A DNA stretch of 64,000 bases, from NCBI RefSeq assembly GCF_902706035.1, contig NZ_CACSJA010000001.1:1-64000 (forward strand), given 5' to 3'. This stretch comes from Pantoea sp. 18069 (GTDB lineage: Bacteria > Pseudomonadota > Gammaproteobacteria > Burkholderiales > Burkholderiaceae_C). Numbering within the stretch: position 1 is the stretch's first letter; every line of letters begins with the position of its first letter. Below the pieces are notes generated by a model that was not told the origin of the DNA, ran no database searches, and saw only the letters and a program-made list of their open reading frames with translations. This document shows, in pieces, positions 7,861 through 16,542 of this stretch. Both the position numbers and the translations under genes were made by a program.

Positions 7861-9933
7861 TCAGACGCCGACCGGCGTGCCGTCGATCTTCTGGATCACC
7901 ACCGTCGACGAGCGCGGGCGCACCGTGCCCGAAGCCGAGGCCGTGGCATCGTTCGTGCCATACGCAGGCCAGTTGCCCGGGTGCTGGATGTTCAGGAAGA
8001 TGCTGGTGTGGTCGGGCGTGAACGCGATGCCCGTGACTTCGGCTTCGTTGGGGCCCACGAAGAAGCGGCGCAGCTCGGCCTGGTTGCTCGCATTGATCAC
8101 CGGGCCCGTGCCCGTGCTTTCGGACATGGGCTTGGGAATCACGGCCAGCATCTGGTCGTTGGTCGCCTTGGCCACGTCGTTGTTGCGGCCGCCGTCCAGA
8201 CCGTTGTCGGTCTGGATCCACATGATGCCGCGGTTGTCGAAGGCCAGGCCGTCCGGGCTGGCCAGCTGATTCAGCGCGCTCAGCGACGAGCGGTTGGTGT
8301 CGGCATCGCCATCCACAGGCGCACCAAAGACAAAGATGTCCCAGCGGAAGGCATTCGAGCCGCTCGCATCGTGCCAGCGGATGATGTGGCCGTTGGCATT
8401 GTTCAGGCGCGGGTTGGCGGCATTGGTGCCGGTCGTGGCATTGCGGCTGGTGTTGTTGGTCAGCGTCAGGTAGACGTCGCCGTTGGTCGGGTGCACTGCG
8501 GTCCACTCGGGGCGGTCCATCGGCGTGGCACCGACGAAGTCGGCCGCGCCGCGGGTGTTGATCAGGATCGCGTCCAGGCTGCCGAACTCGGCGCCCAGCG
8601 TCTTGCCATCCTTGCCCACGGTCGCAGACGCCAGCGCCACCCACTCGCCCGAGCCGTCGTCGTTGAAGCGCGCGACATACAGCGTGCCCTTGTCGAGGTA
8701 CTTGGCACCGACGTTCAGGCGGTCGCTGCGCGTCGCATCCTTGGGATCCCAGACGGCTTCCGAGACAAAGCGGTAGACATATTCAAAGCGCGAGTCGTCA
8801 CCGCTGTAGAACGCCAGCGGCTGGCCTTCGACCGGGTTACCGTAGGCCGCGCCTTCGTGGGCGAAGCGGCCCATCGCCGTGCGCTTGGTCGCAATGCTCG
8901 ACGGATCGTAGGGGTCGATTTCGACCAGGTAGCCAAAGCCGTTGACTTCGTTGCGCCAGTCCGACAGTGCGTCCGCGCCGCTGGCCGTGACATTGAAACG
9001 CGCGAACTCGCCGTTGACTTCGCTCACGTCGGCGGCCGCCGTTTCCCACTCGTAGCGGCCCCTGCCGCTTTGCACGCCAACGCGCTGCTGGTGGGCGGGA
9101 CGCGTGCCGGTGTTGACGAAGCAGGCCGCCCAGTTTTCCTCGGCGGTGATGTAGGTGCCCCAGGGCGTGGTGCCATTGCCGCAATTGTTGTTGGTGCCGC
9201 GCACCTGCGTGCCGTTGGGCGAGAACGGCGTCTTGACCCAGTCGGTACCGCCGACCGGGCCGGCCAGGCGCATGGGCGTGCCCGAAGTGAAGCGGCGGTT
9301 GTACTTGGAGTTGAGCACAATGTTCCAGTTCGTGCCTTCCTTGCGCAGGTGCATCACGGCCACGCCATGGGCATTGATTTCCTTGCGCACTTCTTCGGCC
9401 GGACGCTTGCCCGCCACCTTGGTCGGGCCGGCGGGGTGCAGCGCGAACTCATCGATGTATTCGTGGTTCACCACCAGCAGGCCTTCGGTCGAGCTGCCGT
9501 CGATGGGGAAGTAGTGCATGCCGTCATGGTGCATGCCGGTCGAGTTCAACAGGTCGTTGGAGCTGTTGTTGCCGTTCCTGTCCCAGGCGGCGGCGTTGTC
9601 GTTGAGCGGCGTGCCCCAGGCGCCGAGCACATGCGCGGTGTAGCCCGCGGGCACGATGCAGGCCTCGGTCATCGCGTTGGCCAGCGACTCGAAGCCCAGC
9701 TTCAGCTCGGGCACGGGTTCCGGCGTCACCGGCGGCACGGGATCGGTGGGGGCCACGACGGGGTCGTTGTCACCGCCACAGGCCGTCAGGCTGAAGCCCG
9801 CCATCAGCGCCATTGCAGCACCCAGGCTGCCACGTGTCACGGCACGGCGCGAGAGGCTTTTCTCGAGAACGGTACTGAAAGGCGTGTTGGCACTTTGGTT
9901 GCGGACAACCTTGTCGGAAATGGATTTGCTCAC
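7861..9933 (-). CDS. phoX: PhoX family alkaline phosphatase (Tat-exported, probable lipoprotein)
   Basis: About 690 residues of the PhoX/DUF839 family, Ca2+/Fe3+-dependent phosphatases that release phosphate from organic esters outside the cytoplasm. The twin-arginine signal SRRAVTRG (R29, R30) is followed by a hydrophobic stretch ending LTAC|GG (C52), which reads as a lipobox. Later PhoX motifs include LLVVNHEY, TYITAEENW and RFAHEGAAY. I prefer the GTG at 9933 because AAGAGAG lies 7 bases upstream; an ATG at 9963 would add ten residues but has no ribosome-binding site. Most PhoX proteins are soluble, so the lipobox is unusual. Phosphate control is likely but no Pho box was identified. Confidence 0.9.
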   Translation of the reverse strand: MSKSISDKVVRNQSANTPFSTVLEKSLSRRAVTRGSLGAAMALMAGFSLTACGGDNDPVVAPTDPVPPVTPEPVPELKLGFESLANAMTEACIVPAGYTAHVLGAWGTPLNDNAAAWDRNGNNSSNDLLNSTGMHHDGMHYFPIDGSSTEGLLVVNHEYIDEFALHPAGPTKVAGKRPAEEVRKEINAHGVAVMHLRKEGTNWNIVLNSKYNRRFTSGTPMRLAGPVGGTDWVKTPFSPNGTQVRGTNNNCGNGTTPWGTYITAEENWAACFVNTGTRPAHQQRVGVQSGRGRYEWETAAADVSEVNGEFARFNVTASGADALSDWRNEVNGFGYLVEIDPYDPSSIATKRTAMGRFAHEGAAYGNPVEGQPLAFYSGDDSRFEYVYRFVSEAVWDPKDATRSDRLNVGAKYLDKGTLYVARFNDDGSGEWVALASATVGKDGKTLGAEFGSLDAILINTRGAADFVGATPMDRPEWTAVHPTNGDVYLTLTNNTSRNATTGTNAANPRLNNANGHIIRWHDASGSNAFRWDIFVFGAPVDGDADTNRSSLSALNQLASPDGLAFDNRGIMWIQTDNGLDGGRNNDVAKATNDQMLAVIPKPMSESTGTGPVINASNQAELRRFFVGPNEAEVTGIAFTPDHTSIFLNIQHPGNWPAYGTNDATASASGTVRPRSSTVVIQKIDGTPVGV

Positions 9934-10019
9934 GGGGCGACTCTCTTGGTTTTGTCGATTCATCGACGGGTGCCGCCACTCTAGGAAATCAATATGACGA
10001 TAGCGTGAAACGCATCAGG

Positions 10020-11135
10020 TCAGCCTTTCTTGCGCCGCATCTCGGCCAGGTGAACACGCTCGTCTACGCTAGAGAACAGCACCGCCAGCACGATCCCGAC
10101 AGCCGCGCCCAACAGGGTGTCCACGACGCGCTCGACGGGCATATTGCCCAGCATAGGCGCGTGCGCGGCCAGCATTGTCATCAACAGCGCCATCGGCGTG
10201 ACCGTGATCTGCCCGAGTGCATAGTTGAAACCGATGATGACTTCCGTAAGAAACTGGAAGACGACTATTGCGAGCACGATGACCCACAGCGGCGGCTGCT
10301 GGGCCAGGATCAGCCAGACCAGGCAGGCGCCGACCACGGTGCCGCCCAGACGCTGCAGCGCCCGGCTCATGGTCACGTGCAGATGGCTGCCCTGCATGAC
10401 GGCCGTCGCGCCTATCGCCGCCCAGGCCGGGTGCTGGGCGCCCGCGGCCCAGGCCAGCAGCGCCGCGATGGCCGCGCCCATGGCGATGCGTGCGCCCGCA
10501 ACCCACTGATGCGACATCGGCGGAATACGTACCGCGGGAAAGTGCAGCGCGCGCACCTCCTGGGCACGCAGGCCGTCGCTGAGCCAGCAGACCAGCCAGC
10601 CGATCAGGCCGCCGGCCGCGGTGGCGAGCAGGCGCGCGCCCAGCTCCTGCCAGCTCGCCACCGGGTGCAGCGATGCACCGGCCGCGAAGACGATGATCAC
10701 CGCGCCCGGGCCGCCAAGGTTCCAGCGGCTCACGGCCACCGTCGCGCCGCCCGCCACCAGCGCGAGCACCAGCACCAGCGCCCATTGACGCGCACCGAAC
10801 AGCGACGCCAGCGCGGGAAGCAGCACGGCGAGCACCAGCAGCAGCGCGCACACGGCGACGATGCGCCGGCGCTGCGGCAGCGGCGCAAAGCGCCCGAACA
10901 ATGCGGCCAGCGCACCGAGCGCCGGAAAACCCACCAGCTCGGGCCAGGGCGACCACAGCGCCAGCACCAGCGCAGCCAGCACGGCCAGGCTGGACTGCAG
11001 CCCGGCGATCAGCGCAATGCGCAGCGACGGTTGCGGCGCGAGGGCCAGGCTGTCGTGCAACTGCTGCGGGTGCAGCAAATGAATGGCCGTGCGCGCCTTC
11101 GAAGCCGCCTGAACCCGGTCTTTTTCTTCCTCCAT
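10020..11135 (-). CDS. FUSC/aromatic acid exporter family membrane protein
   Basis: A 371-residue inner-membrane protein with two blocks of roughly five hydrophobic segments (about residues 35-175 and 215-350), separated by a short soluble piece. This is the FUSC/YccS-AaeB-like arrangement. The motif WAAIGATAVMQGS...ALQRLGGTVVGACL in the second block is characteristic. Relatives export aromatic acids or act in envelope stress. The start at 11135 gives MEEEKDRVQ; longer in-frame versions run into uvrD. It lies 16 bases after the uvrD stop on the same strand, so it is probably co-transcribed with uvrD. Confidence 0.85.
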   Translation of the reverse strand: MEEEKDRVQAASKARTAIHLLHPQQLHDSLALAPQPSLRIALIAGLQSSLAVLAALVLALWSPWPELVGFPALGALAALFGRFAPLPQRRRIVAVCALLLVLAVLLPALASLFGARQWALVLVLALVAGGATVAVSRWNLGGPGAVIIVFAAGASLHPVASWQELGARLLATAAGGLIGWLVCWLSDGLRAQEVRALHFPAVRIPPMSHQWVAGARIAMGAAIAALLAWAAGAQHPAWAAIGATAVMQGSHLHVTMSRALQRLGGTVVGACLVWLILAQQPPLWVIVLAIVVFQFLTEVIIGFNYALGQITVTPMALLMTMLAAHAPMLGNMPVERVVDTLLGAAVGIVLAVLFSSVDERVHLAEMRRKKG

Positions 11136-11151
11136 ACGCAGCCGGCCGGTA

Positions 11152-13608
11152 TCAGTCGACGATCGTGAGCTTGGCAATGGCCAGCGCCAGCCATTTGGTG
11201 CCGTGGCGCGGGAAATCCACCTGGGCGCGCGCATCGTCGCCCGAGCCCTCGATGGCCAGCACCTTGCCTTCGCCGAACTTGTTGTGGAACACGGCGATGC
11301 CCGCGCGCAGGCCATGGCTGGGCGCGGCCTTTTGCGGCGGCACGGGCGGGCTGGCAAAGGTCTCGGACTTGGCGCCATAGCCGCCGCGGCTTGCGCCACC
11401 GTAACCACCGCCGCCGTAGCCGCCCGAGGACTGGGGCGTGAAGGTGCCAAAGCCCTGCTGCTTGGGCGTGATCCACTTGAGCGCGCCCTCGGGCAACTCG
11501 TCAAAGAAGCGGCTCTTGATGTGAAAGCGCGTCTGGCCGTGCAGCATGCGGGTCTGCGAATGGCTCAGGTACAGGCGCTTGCGCGCGCGCGTGATGGCCA
11601 CGTACATCAGGCGCCGCTCTTCTTCCAGGCCGCCGCTGTCGCTCATCGCGTTCTCGTGCGGGAACAGGCCCTCTTCCATGCCGCCGATGAACACCGCGTC
11701 GAACTCCAGGCCCTTGGATGCATGCACGGTCATCAACTGCACCGCGTCCTGGCCCGCCTGGGCCTGGTTGTCGCCGGCTTCGAGCGCCGCATGCGTGAGA
11801 AAGGCCACCAGCGGCGACAGCGTTTCGCCGGTGTCGATATCCACGATGCCGGCCGCGGGCTTGAGCACCGGCAGCGCTTCGTCGAGCTGCGGCTGGGCGG
11901 GGTCCAGGCCCTGGCTCACGGGGCTCTGGCGCAGTGCCTGGCCATGTTCGTCGAGCGGCAGCGCCACGGCATCGCGGCCAAAGCCTTCCTGGGTCACGAA
12001 GCTTTCGCCCGCGTTCACCAGTTCCTGCAGGTTCTCTATGCGGTCGGCGCCTTCCTTCTCGTTGCGGTAGTGCGCGAGCAGGCCGCTTTCCTCGAGCACG
12101 GCCTCGATGATCAGGCGCAGATTCCTGCCCTGGGTCTGCTCGCGCAGCACTTCGATCTTGGCGACGAAGGCGCCCAGGTTCGCGCCGGCCTTGCCGGGCA
12201 CGGCCGTCACGGCGTCGCTGAGCGAGCAACCCGCGCTGCGCGCCGCGTCCTGCAGCACTTCGACCGAGCGCGCGCCTATGCCGCGCGGCGGGAAGTTCAC
12301 GGCGCGCATGAAGCTGGTGTCGTCATGCGGGTTCTCCAGCAGGCGCAGATAGGCCAGTGCGTGCTTGATTTCCGCGCGCTCGAAAAAGCGCAGGCCGCCA
12401 TAGACCCGGTAGGCCACGCCCGCATTGAACAGCGCGGTCTCGATGACCCGGCTCTGGGCGTTGCTGCGGTACAGCACCGCGATCTGCTGGCGCTCGAAAC
12501 CGTCGTTCTTCACCAGCTGGCGGATCTCCTCGACCATCCACTGCGCTTCGGCCAGGTCGTTGTGGGCCTCGTAGACGCGCACCGGCTCGCCCGGGCCCTG
12601 CGTGGTGCGCAGGTTCTTGCCCAAGCGGCGGCTGTTGTGGCTGATCAGGGCGTTGGCCGAGTCGAGGATGTTGCTGAAGCTGCGGTAGTTCTGTTCGAGC
12701 TTGATCTGGCGCTGCACGTCGAACTCGCGCACGAAGTCCGCCATGTTGCCCACGCGCGCGCCGCGAAATGCATAGATGCTCTGGTCGTCGTCGCCGACGG
12801 CGATCACCGAGCCCTGGGTCTGCATGCGCCCGTTCACCTCGTCGCCCGCGAGCTGCTTGAGCCAGGCGTATTGCAGGCGGTTGGTGTCCTGGAACTCGTC
12901 GACCAGAATATGCTGAAAGCGCCGTTGATAGTGGGCGCGCAGATGCGGCTGGTCGCGCAGCAGCTCGAAGCTGCGCAGCATCAGTTCGCCGAAGTCGACC
13001 ACGCCTTCGCGCTGGCACTGCTCCTCGTAGAGCTGGTAGAACTCGACTTTCTTGCGCGTGTCGGGGTCCTTCACGGCGACGTCGCCGGGGCGCTGGCCCT
13101 CTTCCTTGCAGCCGGCAATGAAGTACTGCAGCTGCTTGGGCGGAAAACGCTCGTCGTCGACGTTGTGCTGCTTGCACAGTCGCTTGACGGCCGACAACTG
13201 GTCCTGCATGTCGAGAATCTGGAACGCCTGGGGCAGGCCCGCGGCCTGGTGGTGGGCGCGCAGCAGGCGGTTGCACAGCCCGTGGAACGTGCCTATCCAC
13301 ATGCCGCGCACATTGACCGGCAGCATGGCCGACAGCCGCGCCGTCATTTCCTTGGCCGCCTTGTTGGTGAAGGTCACGGCCAGGATGCCCGCGGGCGTGG
13401 CCTGCCCGGTCTGCAGCAGCCAGGCGATGCGCGTGGTCAGCACCCGGGTCTTGCCCGAACCGGCACCTGCCAGTATCAGCGCATGGCCCGTGGGCAGCGT
13501 CACGGCCGCGAGCTGCTCCTCGTTGAGGTCGGCCAGCAGGGGGGAGGCAGGCACAGCGCTGGGCGAGGCACCGGGCGCGGTGGCGGAGAGCAGGTCAAGA
13601 GGAAACAT
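11152..13608 (-). CDS. uvrD: UvrD/PcrA-type ATP-dependent DNA helicase
   Basis: An 818-residue SF1A 3'-5' helicase for nucleotide-excision and mismatch repair. LNEEQLAAVTLPTGHALILA opens the domain, with Walker A GAGSGKTR at about residue 48, motif II DEFQDTN near 238 and QNYRS motif IV. Later motifs include MTVHASKGLEFDAVF and VAITRARKRLYL. A Gly/Tyr-rich linker follows, then the PcrA/UvrD C-terminal Tudor-like segment (HNKFGEGKVLAIEG...DFPRHGTKWL). The ATG at 13608 is set by the conserved start and by TACAAT 6 bases upstream. It is divergent from guaC. Confidence 0.95.
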   Translation of the reverse strand: MFPLDLLSATAPGASPSAVPASPLLADLNEEQLAAVTLPTGHALILAGAGSGKTRVLTTRIAWLLQTGQATPAGILAVTFTNKAAKEMTARLSAMLPVNVRGMWIGTFHGLCNRLLRAHHQAAGLPQAFQILDMQDQLSAVKRLCKQHNVDDERFPPKQLQYFIAGCKEEGQRPGDVAVKDPDTRKKVEFYQLYEEQCQREGVVDFGELMLRSFELLRDQPHLRAHYQRRFQHILVDEFQDTNRLQYAWLKQLAGDEVNGRMQTQGSVIAVGDDDQSIYAFRGARVGNMADFVREFDVQRQIKLEQNYRSFSNILDSANALISHNSRRLGKNLRTTQGPGEPVRVYEAHNDLAEAQWMVEEIRQLVKNDGFERQQIAVLYRSNAQSRVIETALFNAGVAYRVYGGLRFFERAEIKHALAYLRLLENPHDDTSFMRAVNFPPRGIGARSVEVLQDAARSAGCSLSDAVTAVPGKAGANLGAFVAKIEVLREQTQGRNLRLIIEAVLEESGLLAHYRNEKEGADRIENLQELVNAGESFVTQEGFGRDAVALPLDEHGQALRQSPVSQGLDPAQPQLDEALPVLKPAAGIVDIDTGETLSPLVAFLTHAALEAGDNQAQAGQDAVQLMTVHASKGLEFDAVFIGGMEEGLFPHENAMSDSGGLEEERRLMYVAITRARKRLYLSHSQTRMLHGQTRFHIKSRFFDELPEGALKWITPKQQGFGTFTPQSSGGYGGGGYGGASRGGYGAKSETFASPPVPPQKAAPSHGLRAGIAVFHNKFGEGKVLAIEGSGDDARAQVDFPRHGTKWLALAIAKLTIVD

Positions 13609-13614
13609 GCTGCG

Positions 13615-13620
13615 ATTGTA
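13615..13620 (-). promoter_or_regulatory. -10 element TACAAT of uvrD, leaderless geometry
   Basis: TACAAT on the minus strand, then six bases, then the uvrD ATG, with no ribosome-binding site. The spacing equals that of the DUF2782 gene. Confidence 0.5.
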
Positions 13621-13731
13621 GAAACCCCGCCCCCGCCTGACCATGTCCACCATCAAAAGCCTTTTGCGACCTGCCGCCGCACCCCGGGGCAGGCCATCCT
13701 GAGGGCATTCACGCATCCTGCGCAGAGCGGG

Positions 13732-13737
13732 TAGAAT
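13732..13737 (+). promoter_or_regulatory. Probable guaC promoter -10 (TAGAAT)
   Basis: TAGAAT with a weak -35-like TTCACG 18 bases upstream. Transcription would begin near 13743, exactly at the foot of the hairpin described next. Confidence 0.4.
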
Positions 13738-13742
13738 CAAGC

Positions 13743-13775
13743 ACCGGGCCCAAGTTTCTTGTGGTCCGGTTTTTT
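13743..13775 (+). terminator. Terminator-like hairpin at the extreme 5' end of the guaC leader
   Basis: An 8-bp stem (13743-13750 with 13763-13770, one G-U pair), a 12-base loop and six T residues. There is no plus-strand gene upstream for it to end, so it is either an attenuator of guaC or a protective 5' hairpin. Confidence 0.6.
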
Positions 13776-13901
13776 GTGCCTGCGCCCTGCAGGCCTGCGG
13801 TGGCCGCGCTAGCGGCAGCGCCCGCCAACCGGTCTCCAAGCCAAGCGCCCTTGTCGCCCAGAAATTGTTCTGCCGCGACCCTTTATGGAGCTTGGAATCT
13901 C

Positions 13902-14879
13902 ATGGAAATCTTCGACTACGACAACATTCTCTTGCTGCCCCGCAAATGCTGCGTGGAAAGCCGTTCGGAATGTGATGCCAGCGTCACGCTGGGCAGTCGG
14001 TCGTTCCGCATCCCGGCCGTCCCGGCCAACATGAAGACCGTCGTCGACGAGTCTATCTGCACCTGGCTGGCGCAAAACGGCTACTTCTACGTCATGCACC
14101 GGTTCGATCTCGACAACGTGCAGTTCGTCCAGGACATGCACGCCAAGGGCTGCTTTGCCTCGATCTCGCTGGGCGTCAAGCAGCCCGACTACGAGACCGT
14201 CGACCGTTTCGTCGACCTGGGCCTGGTGCCCGAGTACATCACCATCGACATCGCCCATGGCCATGCCGACAGCGTGAAGAACATGATTGCCTACCTCAAG
14301 CTCAAGCTGCCGCAGGCGTTCGTGATCGCCGGCAACGTCGGCACGCCCGAAGCCGTGATCGAGCTCGAAGGCTGGGGCGCGGACGCGACCAAGGTCGGCA
14401 TAGGCCCGGGCAAGGTCTGCATCACCAAGCTCAAGACCGGCTTCGGCACGGGCGGCTGGCAGCTGTCGGCGCTCAAGTGGTGCGCGCGCGTGGCGACCAA
14501 GCCCATCATTGCCGACGGGGGCATACGCAGCCACGGTGACATCGCCAAGAGCATCCGCTTTGGCGCGAGCATGGTGATGATAGGTTCGCTGTTCGCGGGC
14601 CACGAGGAATCGCCGGGCACCACCGTCGAAGTCGACGGCGAGAAGTTCAAGGAGTATTACGGTTCGGCCTCGGACTTCAACAAGGGCGAATACAAGCATG
14701 TCGAAGGCAAGCGCATCCTCGAACCCGTCAAGGGCACGCTGGCCAGCACGCTGATCGAAATGGAGCAGGACATCCAGAGCTCGATCAGCTACTCGGGCGG
14801 CAAGAAGCTGATGGACATCCGCAAGGTCAACTACGTGACCCTGGGCGGCGACAACGCGGGCGAACACCTGCTGATGTGA
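13902..14879 (+). CDS. guaC: GMP reductase
   Basis: A 325-residue (beta/alpha)8 enzyme of the IMPDH/GMPR family that reductively deaminates GMP to IMP with NADPH in purine salvage. The catalytic cysteine is Cys173 in [11 protein letters not shown]. There is no CBS insertion, and the length fits the short GMPR type rather than IMP dehydrogenase (about 490). [18 protein letters not shown] and [12 protein letters not shown] are typical phosphate-site motifs. The start [15 protein letters not shown] is the conserved N-terminus. The transcript has a leader of about 160 bases containing a terminator-like hairpin, and a strong terminator follows the gene. Confidence 0.93.
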   Translation: MEIFDYDNILLLPRKCCVESRSECDASVTLGSRSFRIPAVPANMKTVVDESICTWLAQNGYFYVMHRFDLDNVQFVQDMHAKGCFASISLGVKQPDYETVDRFVDLGLVPEYITIDIAHGHADSVKNMIAYLKLKLPQAFVIAGNVGTPEAVIELEGWGADATKVGIGPGKVCITKLKTGFGTGGWQLSALKWCARVATKPIIADGGIRSHGDIAKSIRFGASMVMIGSLFAGHEESPGTTVEVDGEKFKEYYGSASDFNKGEYKHVEGKRILEPVKGTLASTLIEMEQDIQSSISYSGGKKLMDIRKVNYVTLGGDNAGEHLLM

Positions 14880-14937
14880 GGCGCTCCCGCCTGCAAGCTC
14901 AGTGACAGCTTGGGGCGCCGATAGCGGTGATGATAGG

Positions 14938-14968
14938 GGCCAGGGGCATTGCATGCCCCTGGCCTTTT
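14938..14968 (+). terminator. guaC terminator
   Basis: A perfect 12-bp stem (14938-14949 with 14953-14964), a 3-base loop, then TTTT. Confidence 0.85.
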
Positions 14969-15031
14969 CAATGCGGTACACACGATGCATTCGCGGGTAT
15001 CCGCCGCACTTCATCAAGGACGTCTGGAGAC

Positions 15032-15916
15032 ATGCCCCCTACCCCGTTGAGAATCGCAGTGCTGGGCACCGGCATGATGGGCCTGCCCATGGCCCGTCGC
15101 CTGTGCCTGGCCGGCCACGAAGTCCATGCCTGGAACCGCACGCGCGCGCGCGCCCAGCCGCTGGTCAGCGACGGCGCCCAGGTCCACGACACCGCCGCGC
15201 AGGCCGTGGCCGGCGTCGATATCGCCATCAGCCTGCTGGAAAACGGATCGGTGGTCGAGGACGTGCTGTTCTCCCAGGGCGTGGCCGCGGCCATGCGCGA
15301 CGCCAGCCTGTTCATCGACATGGCCTCGATCCAGCCCAGCGAGGCGCGCGACCATGCGGCGCGCCTGGGCGAGCGCGGCATCGCCCACCTCGACGCACCG
15401 GTCTCGGGCGGCACCGTCGGCGCAGAAACCGGCACATTGGCCATCATGGCCGGAGGCAGGCCCGTGGACTTCGAACGCGCACAGGCGGTTTTCCGCGAAC
15501 TGGGCCGCGCGACCCATGTCGGCCCGCACGGCGCGGGCCAGCTTGCAAAACTCGCCAACCAGATGATCGTCGGCATCACCATAGGCGCGGTCGCCGAGGC
15601 GCTGCTGCTGGCCGCGAAGGGCGGCGCCGACATGGCCAAGGTGCGCGAAGCCATCGCCGGCGGTTTCGCCGACAGCCGCATCCTGCAACTGCATGGCCAG
15701 CGCATGCTCGATCGCGATTTCTCGCCGCGCGGGCGCATGACCGTGCAGCTCAAGGACATGCGCAACGCGCTGGCCACGGCCGCGGAAATCGGCTTCGATG
15801 CGCCCATCACCGGCCTGTTCGAGCAGCTCTACGCCGACAGCGTCGCGCACGGACTGGGCGACCTCGACCACAGCGGCCTGTTCGTCGAACTCGCCAGCCG
15901 CAACGCCATGGCCTGA
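15032..15916 (+). CDS. NAD(P)-dependent beta-hydroxyacid dehydrogenase (3-hydroxyisobutyrate dehydrogenase family)
   Basis: A 294-residue protein. The Rossmann motif VLGTGMMGLPMARRL opens it (residues 9-23), the substrate motif DAPVSGGTVGAE lies near 125, and the catalytic lysine (about K173) is in GQLAKLANQMIVG. The family oxidises 3-hydroxyisobutyrate, tartronate semialdehyde or related acids; the exact substrate cannot be read from sequence. The start at 15032 puts the nucleotide-binding motif at the usual distance. It stands alone between the guaC terminator and the tRNA genes. Confidence 0.88.
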   Translation: MPPTPLRIAVLGTGMMGLPMARRLCLAGHEVHAWNRTRARAQPLVSDGAQVHDTAAQAVAGVDIAISLLENGSVVEDVLFSQGVAAAMRDASLFIDMASIQPSEARDHAARLGERGIAHLDAPVSGGTVGAETGTLAIMAGGRPVDFERAQAVFRELGRATHVGPHGAGQLAKLANQMIVGITIGAVAEALLLAAKGGADMAKVREAIAGGFADSRILQLHGQRMLDRDFSPRGRMTVQLKDMRNALATAAEIGFDAPITGLFEQLYADSVAHGLGDLDHSGLFVELASRNAMA

Positions 15917-15945
15917 TTTTTCCTGCAAGCCTGCAAAAAATGGTG

Positions 15946-15951
15946 CATAAT
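15946..15951 (+). promoter_or_regulatory. -10 element (CATAAT) of the tRNA-Lys cluster
   Basis: CATAAT about 33 bases before the first tRNA. The -35 region is weak (CTGCAA at 15923-15928, 17-base spacer). Confidence 0.45.
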
Positions 15952-15984
15952 CCAGCTCTCGCTTGTTAACGCAAGAGAGAAAGT

Positions 15985-16060
15985 GGGTTCTTAGCTCAGC
16001 TGGTAGAGCAGCGGACTCTTAATCCGTAGGTCGAGTGTTCGAATCACTCAGGACCCACCA
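15985..16060 (+). tRNA. tRNA-Lys (CTT), copy 1
   Basis: A 76-base cloverleaf with encoded CCA. The anticodon loop CTCTTAA gives anticodon CTT (codon AAG). The T loop is TTCGAAT, the D arm is AGCTCAGCTGGTAGAGC, and the acceptor stem GGGTTCT pairs with AGGACCC apart from one wobble. Confidence 0.97.
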
Positions 16061-16139
16061 CTTTTTTCCGCAGTGTTCGAAAGAGCGCTGCACAACGTTT
16101 TGGAAGTTCAAGGCCGTTGGCGCCCTGGTCCTTCAAGAT

Positions 16140-16215
16140 GGGTTCTTAGCTCAGCTGGTAGAGCAGCGGACTCTTAATCCGTAGGTCGAGTGTTCGAATC
16201 ACTCAGGACCCACCA
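16140..16215 (+). tRNA. tRNA-Lys (CTT), copy 2
   Basis: Identical in all 76 bases to copy 1, including CCA. It is separated from copy 1 by 79 bases. Confidence 0.97.
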
Positions 16216-16245
16216 CTTTCAATTCAGTGGTCTAACAAAACAATT

Positions 16246-16321
16246 GGGTTCTTAGCTCAGCTGGTAGAGCAGCGGACTCTTAATCCGTAGGTCGAGTGTT
16301 CGAATCACTCAGGACCCACCA
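16246..16321 (+). tRNA. tRNA-Lys (CTT), copy 3
   Basis: Identical to copies 1 and 2. It is separated from copy 2 by 30 bases and followed at once by a terminator. Confidence 0.97.
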
Positions 16322-16326
16322 ATCCA

Positions 16327-16360
16327 AAAGCCCACTTCGCAAGAAGTGGGCTTTTTCTTT
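16327..16360 (+). terminator. Terminator of the tRNA-Lys cluster
   Basis: A 12-bp stem (16327-16338 with 16343-16354) closed by a GCAA tetraloop and followed by TTTTTCTTTTT. Confidence 0.95.
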
Positions 16361-16419
16361 TTGCGCCGCCAATCCGCGCGCCCCTGCCCAGGGCCAGACA
16401 CCGCAATAAAACAAACACT

Positions 16420-16425
16420 TATAAA
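16420..16425 (+). promoter_or_regulatory. Probable promoter -10 (TATAAA) of the USP-like lipoprotein gene
   Basis: TATAAA in an A/T-rich stretch. CAGACA 19 bases upstream is a possible -35. A good ribosome-binding site (GAGGAA at 16529-16534) lies 8 bases before the ATG. Confidence 0.4.
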
Positions 16426-16542
16426 AATTGATAGCCGGAACCTATCTCCCGAAGAAGTGACCCACCTTCAGGAGCTTCAGGGCCTGCAGCCCGCAGAACC
16501 CGACCGATATTTTTTTGCACATTTCAACGAGGAAAACCAGCC

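Noticed and set aside
7816..9984. A 722-codon plus-strand frame antisense to phoX
   Set aside because: Shadow frame; the minus-strand frame carries the signal peptide and PhoX motifs.
11203..13734. An 843-codon plus-strand frame antisense to uvrD
   Set aside because: Shadow of the helicase frame, no family features, no ribosome-binding site.
13902..14879. guaC considered as IMP dehydrogenase
   Set aside because: Length is 325 residues with no CBS domains, and the sequence around Cys173 and the C-terminus fits GMP reductase.
15985..16321. tRNA-Lys cluster considered as a prophage or integrative-element attachment site
   Set aside because: No integrase gene, no partial tRNA duplicate and no phage genes are visible nearby; only a single unusual gene follows.
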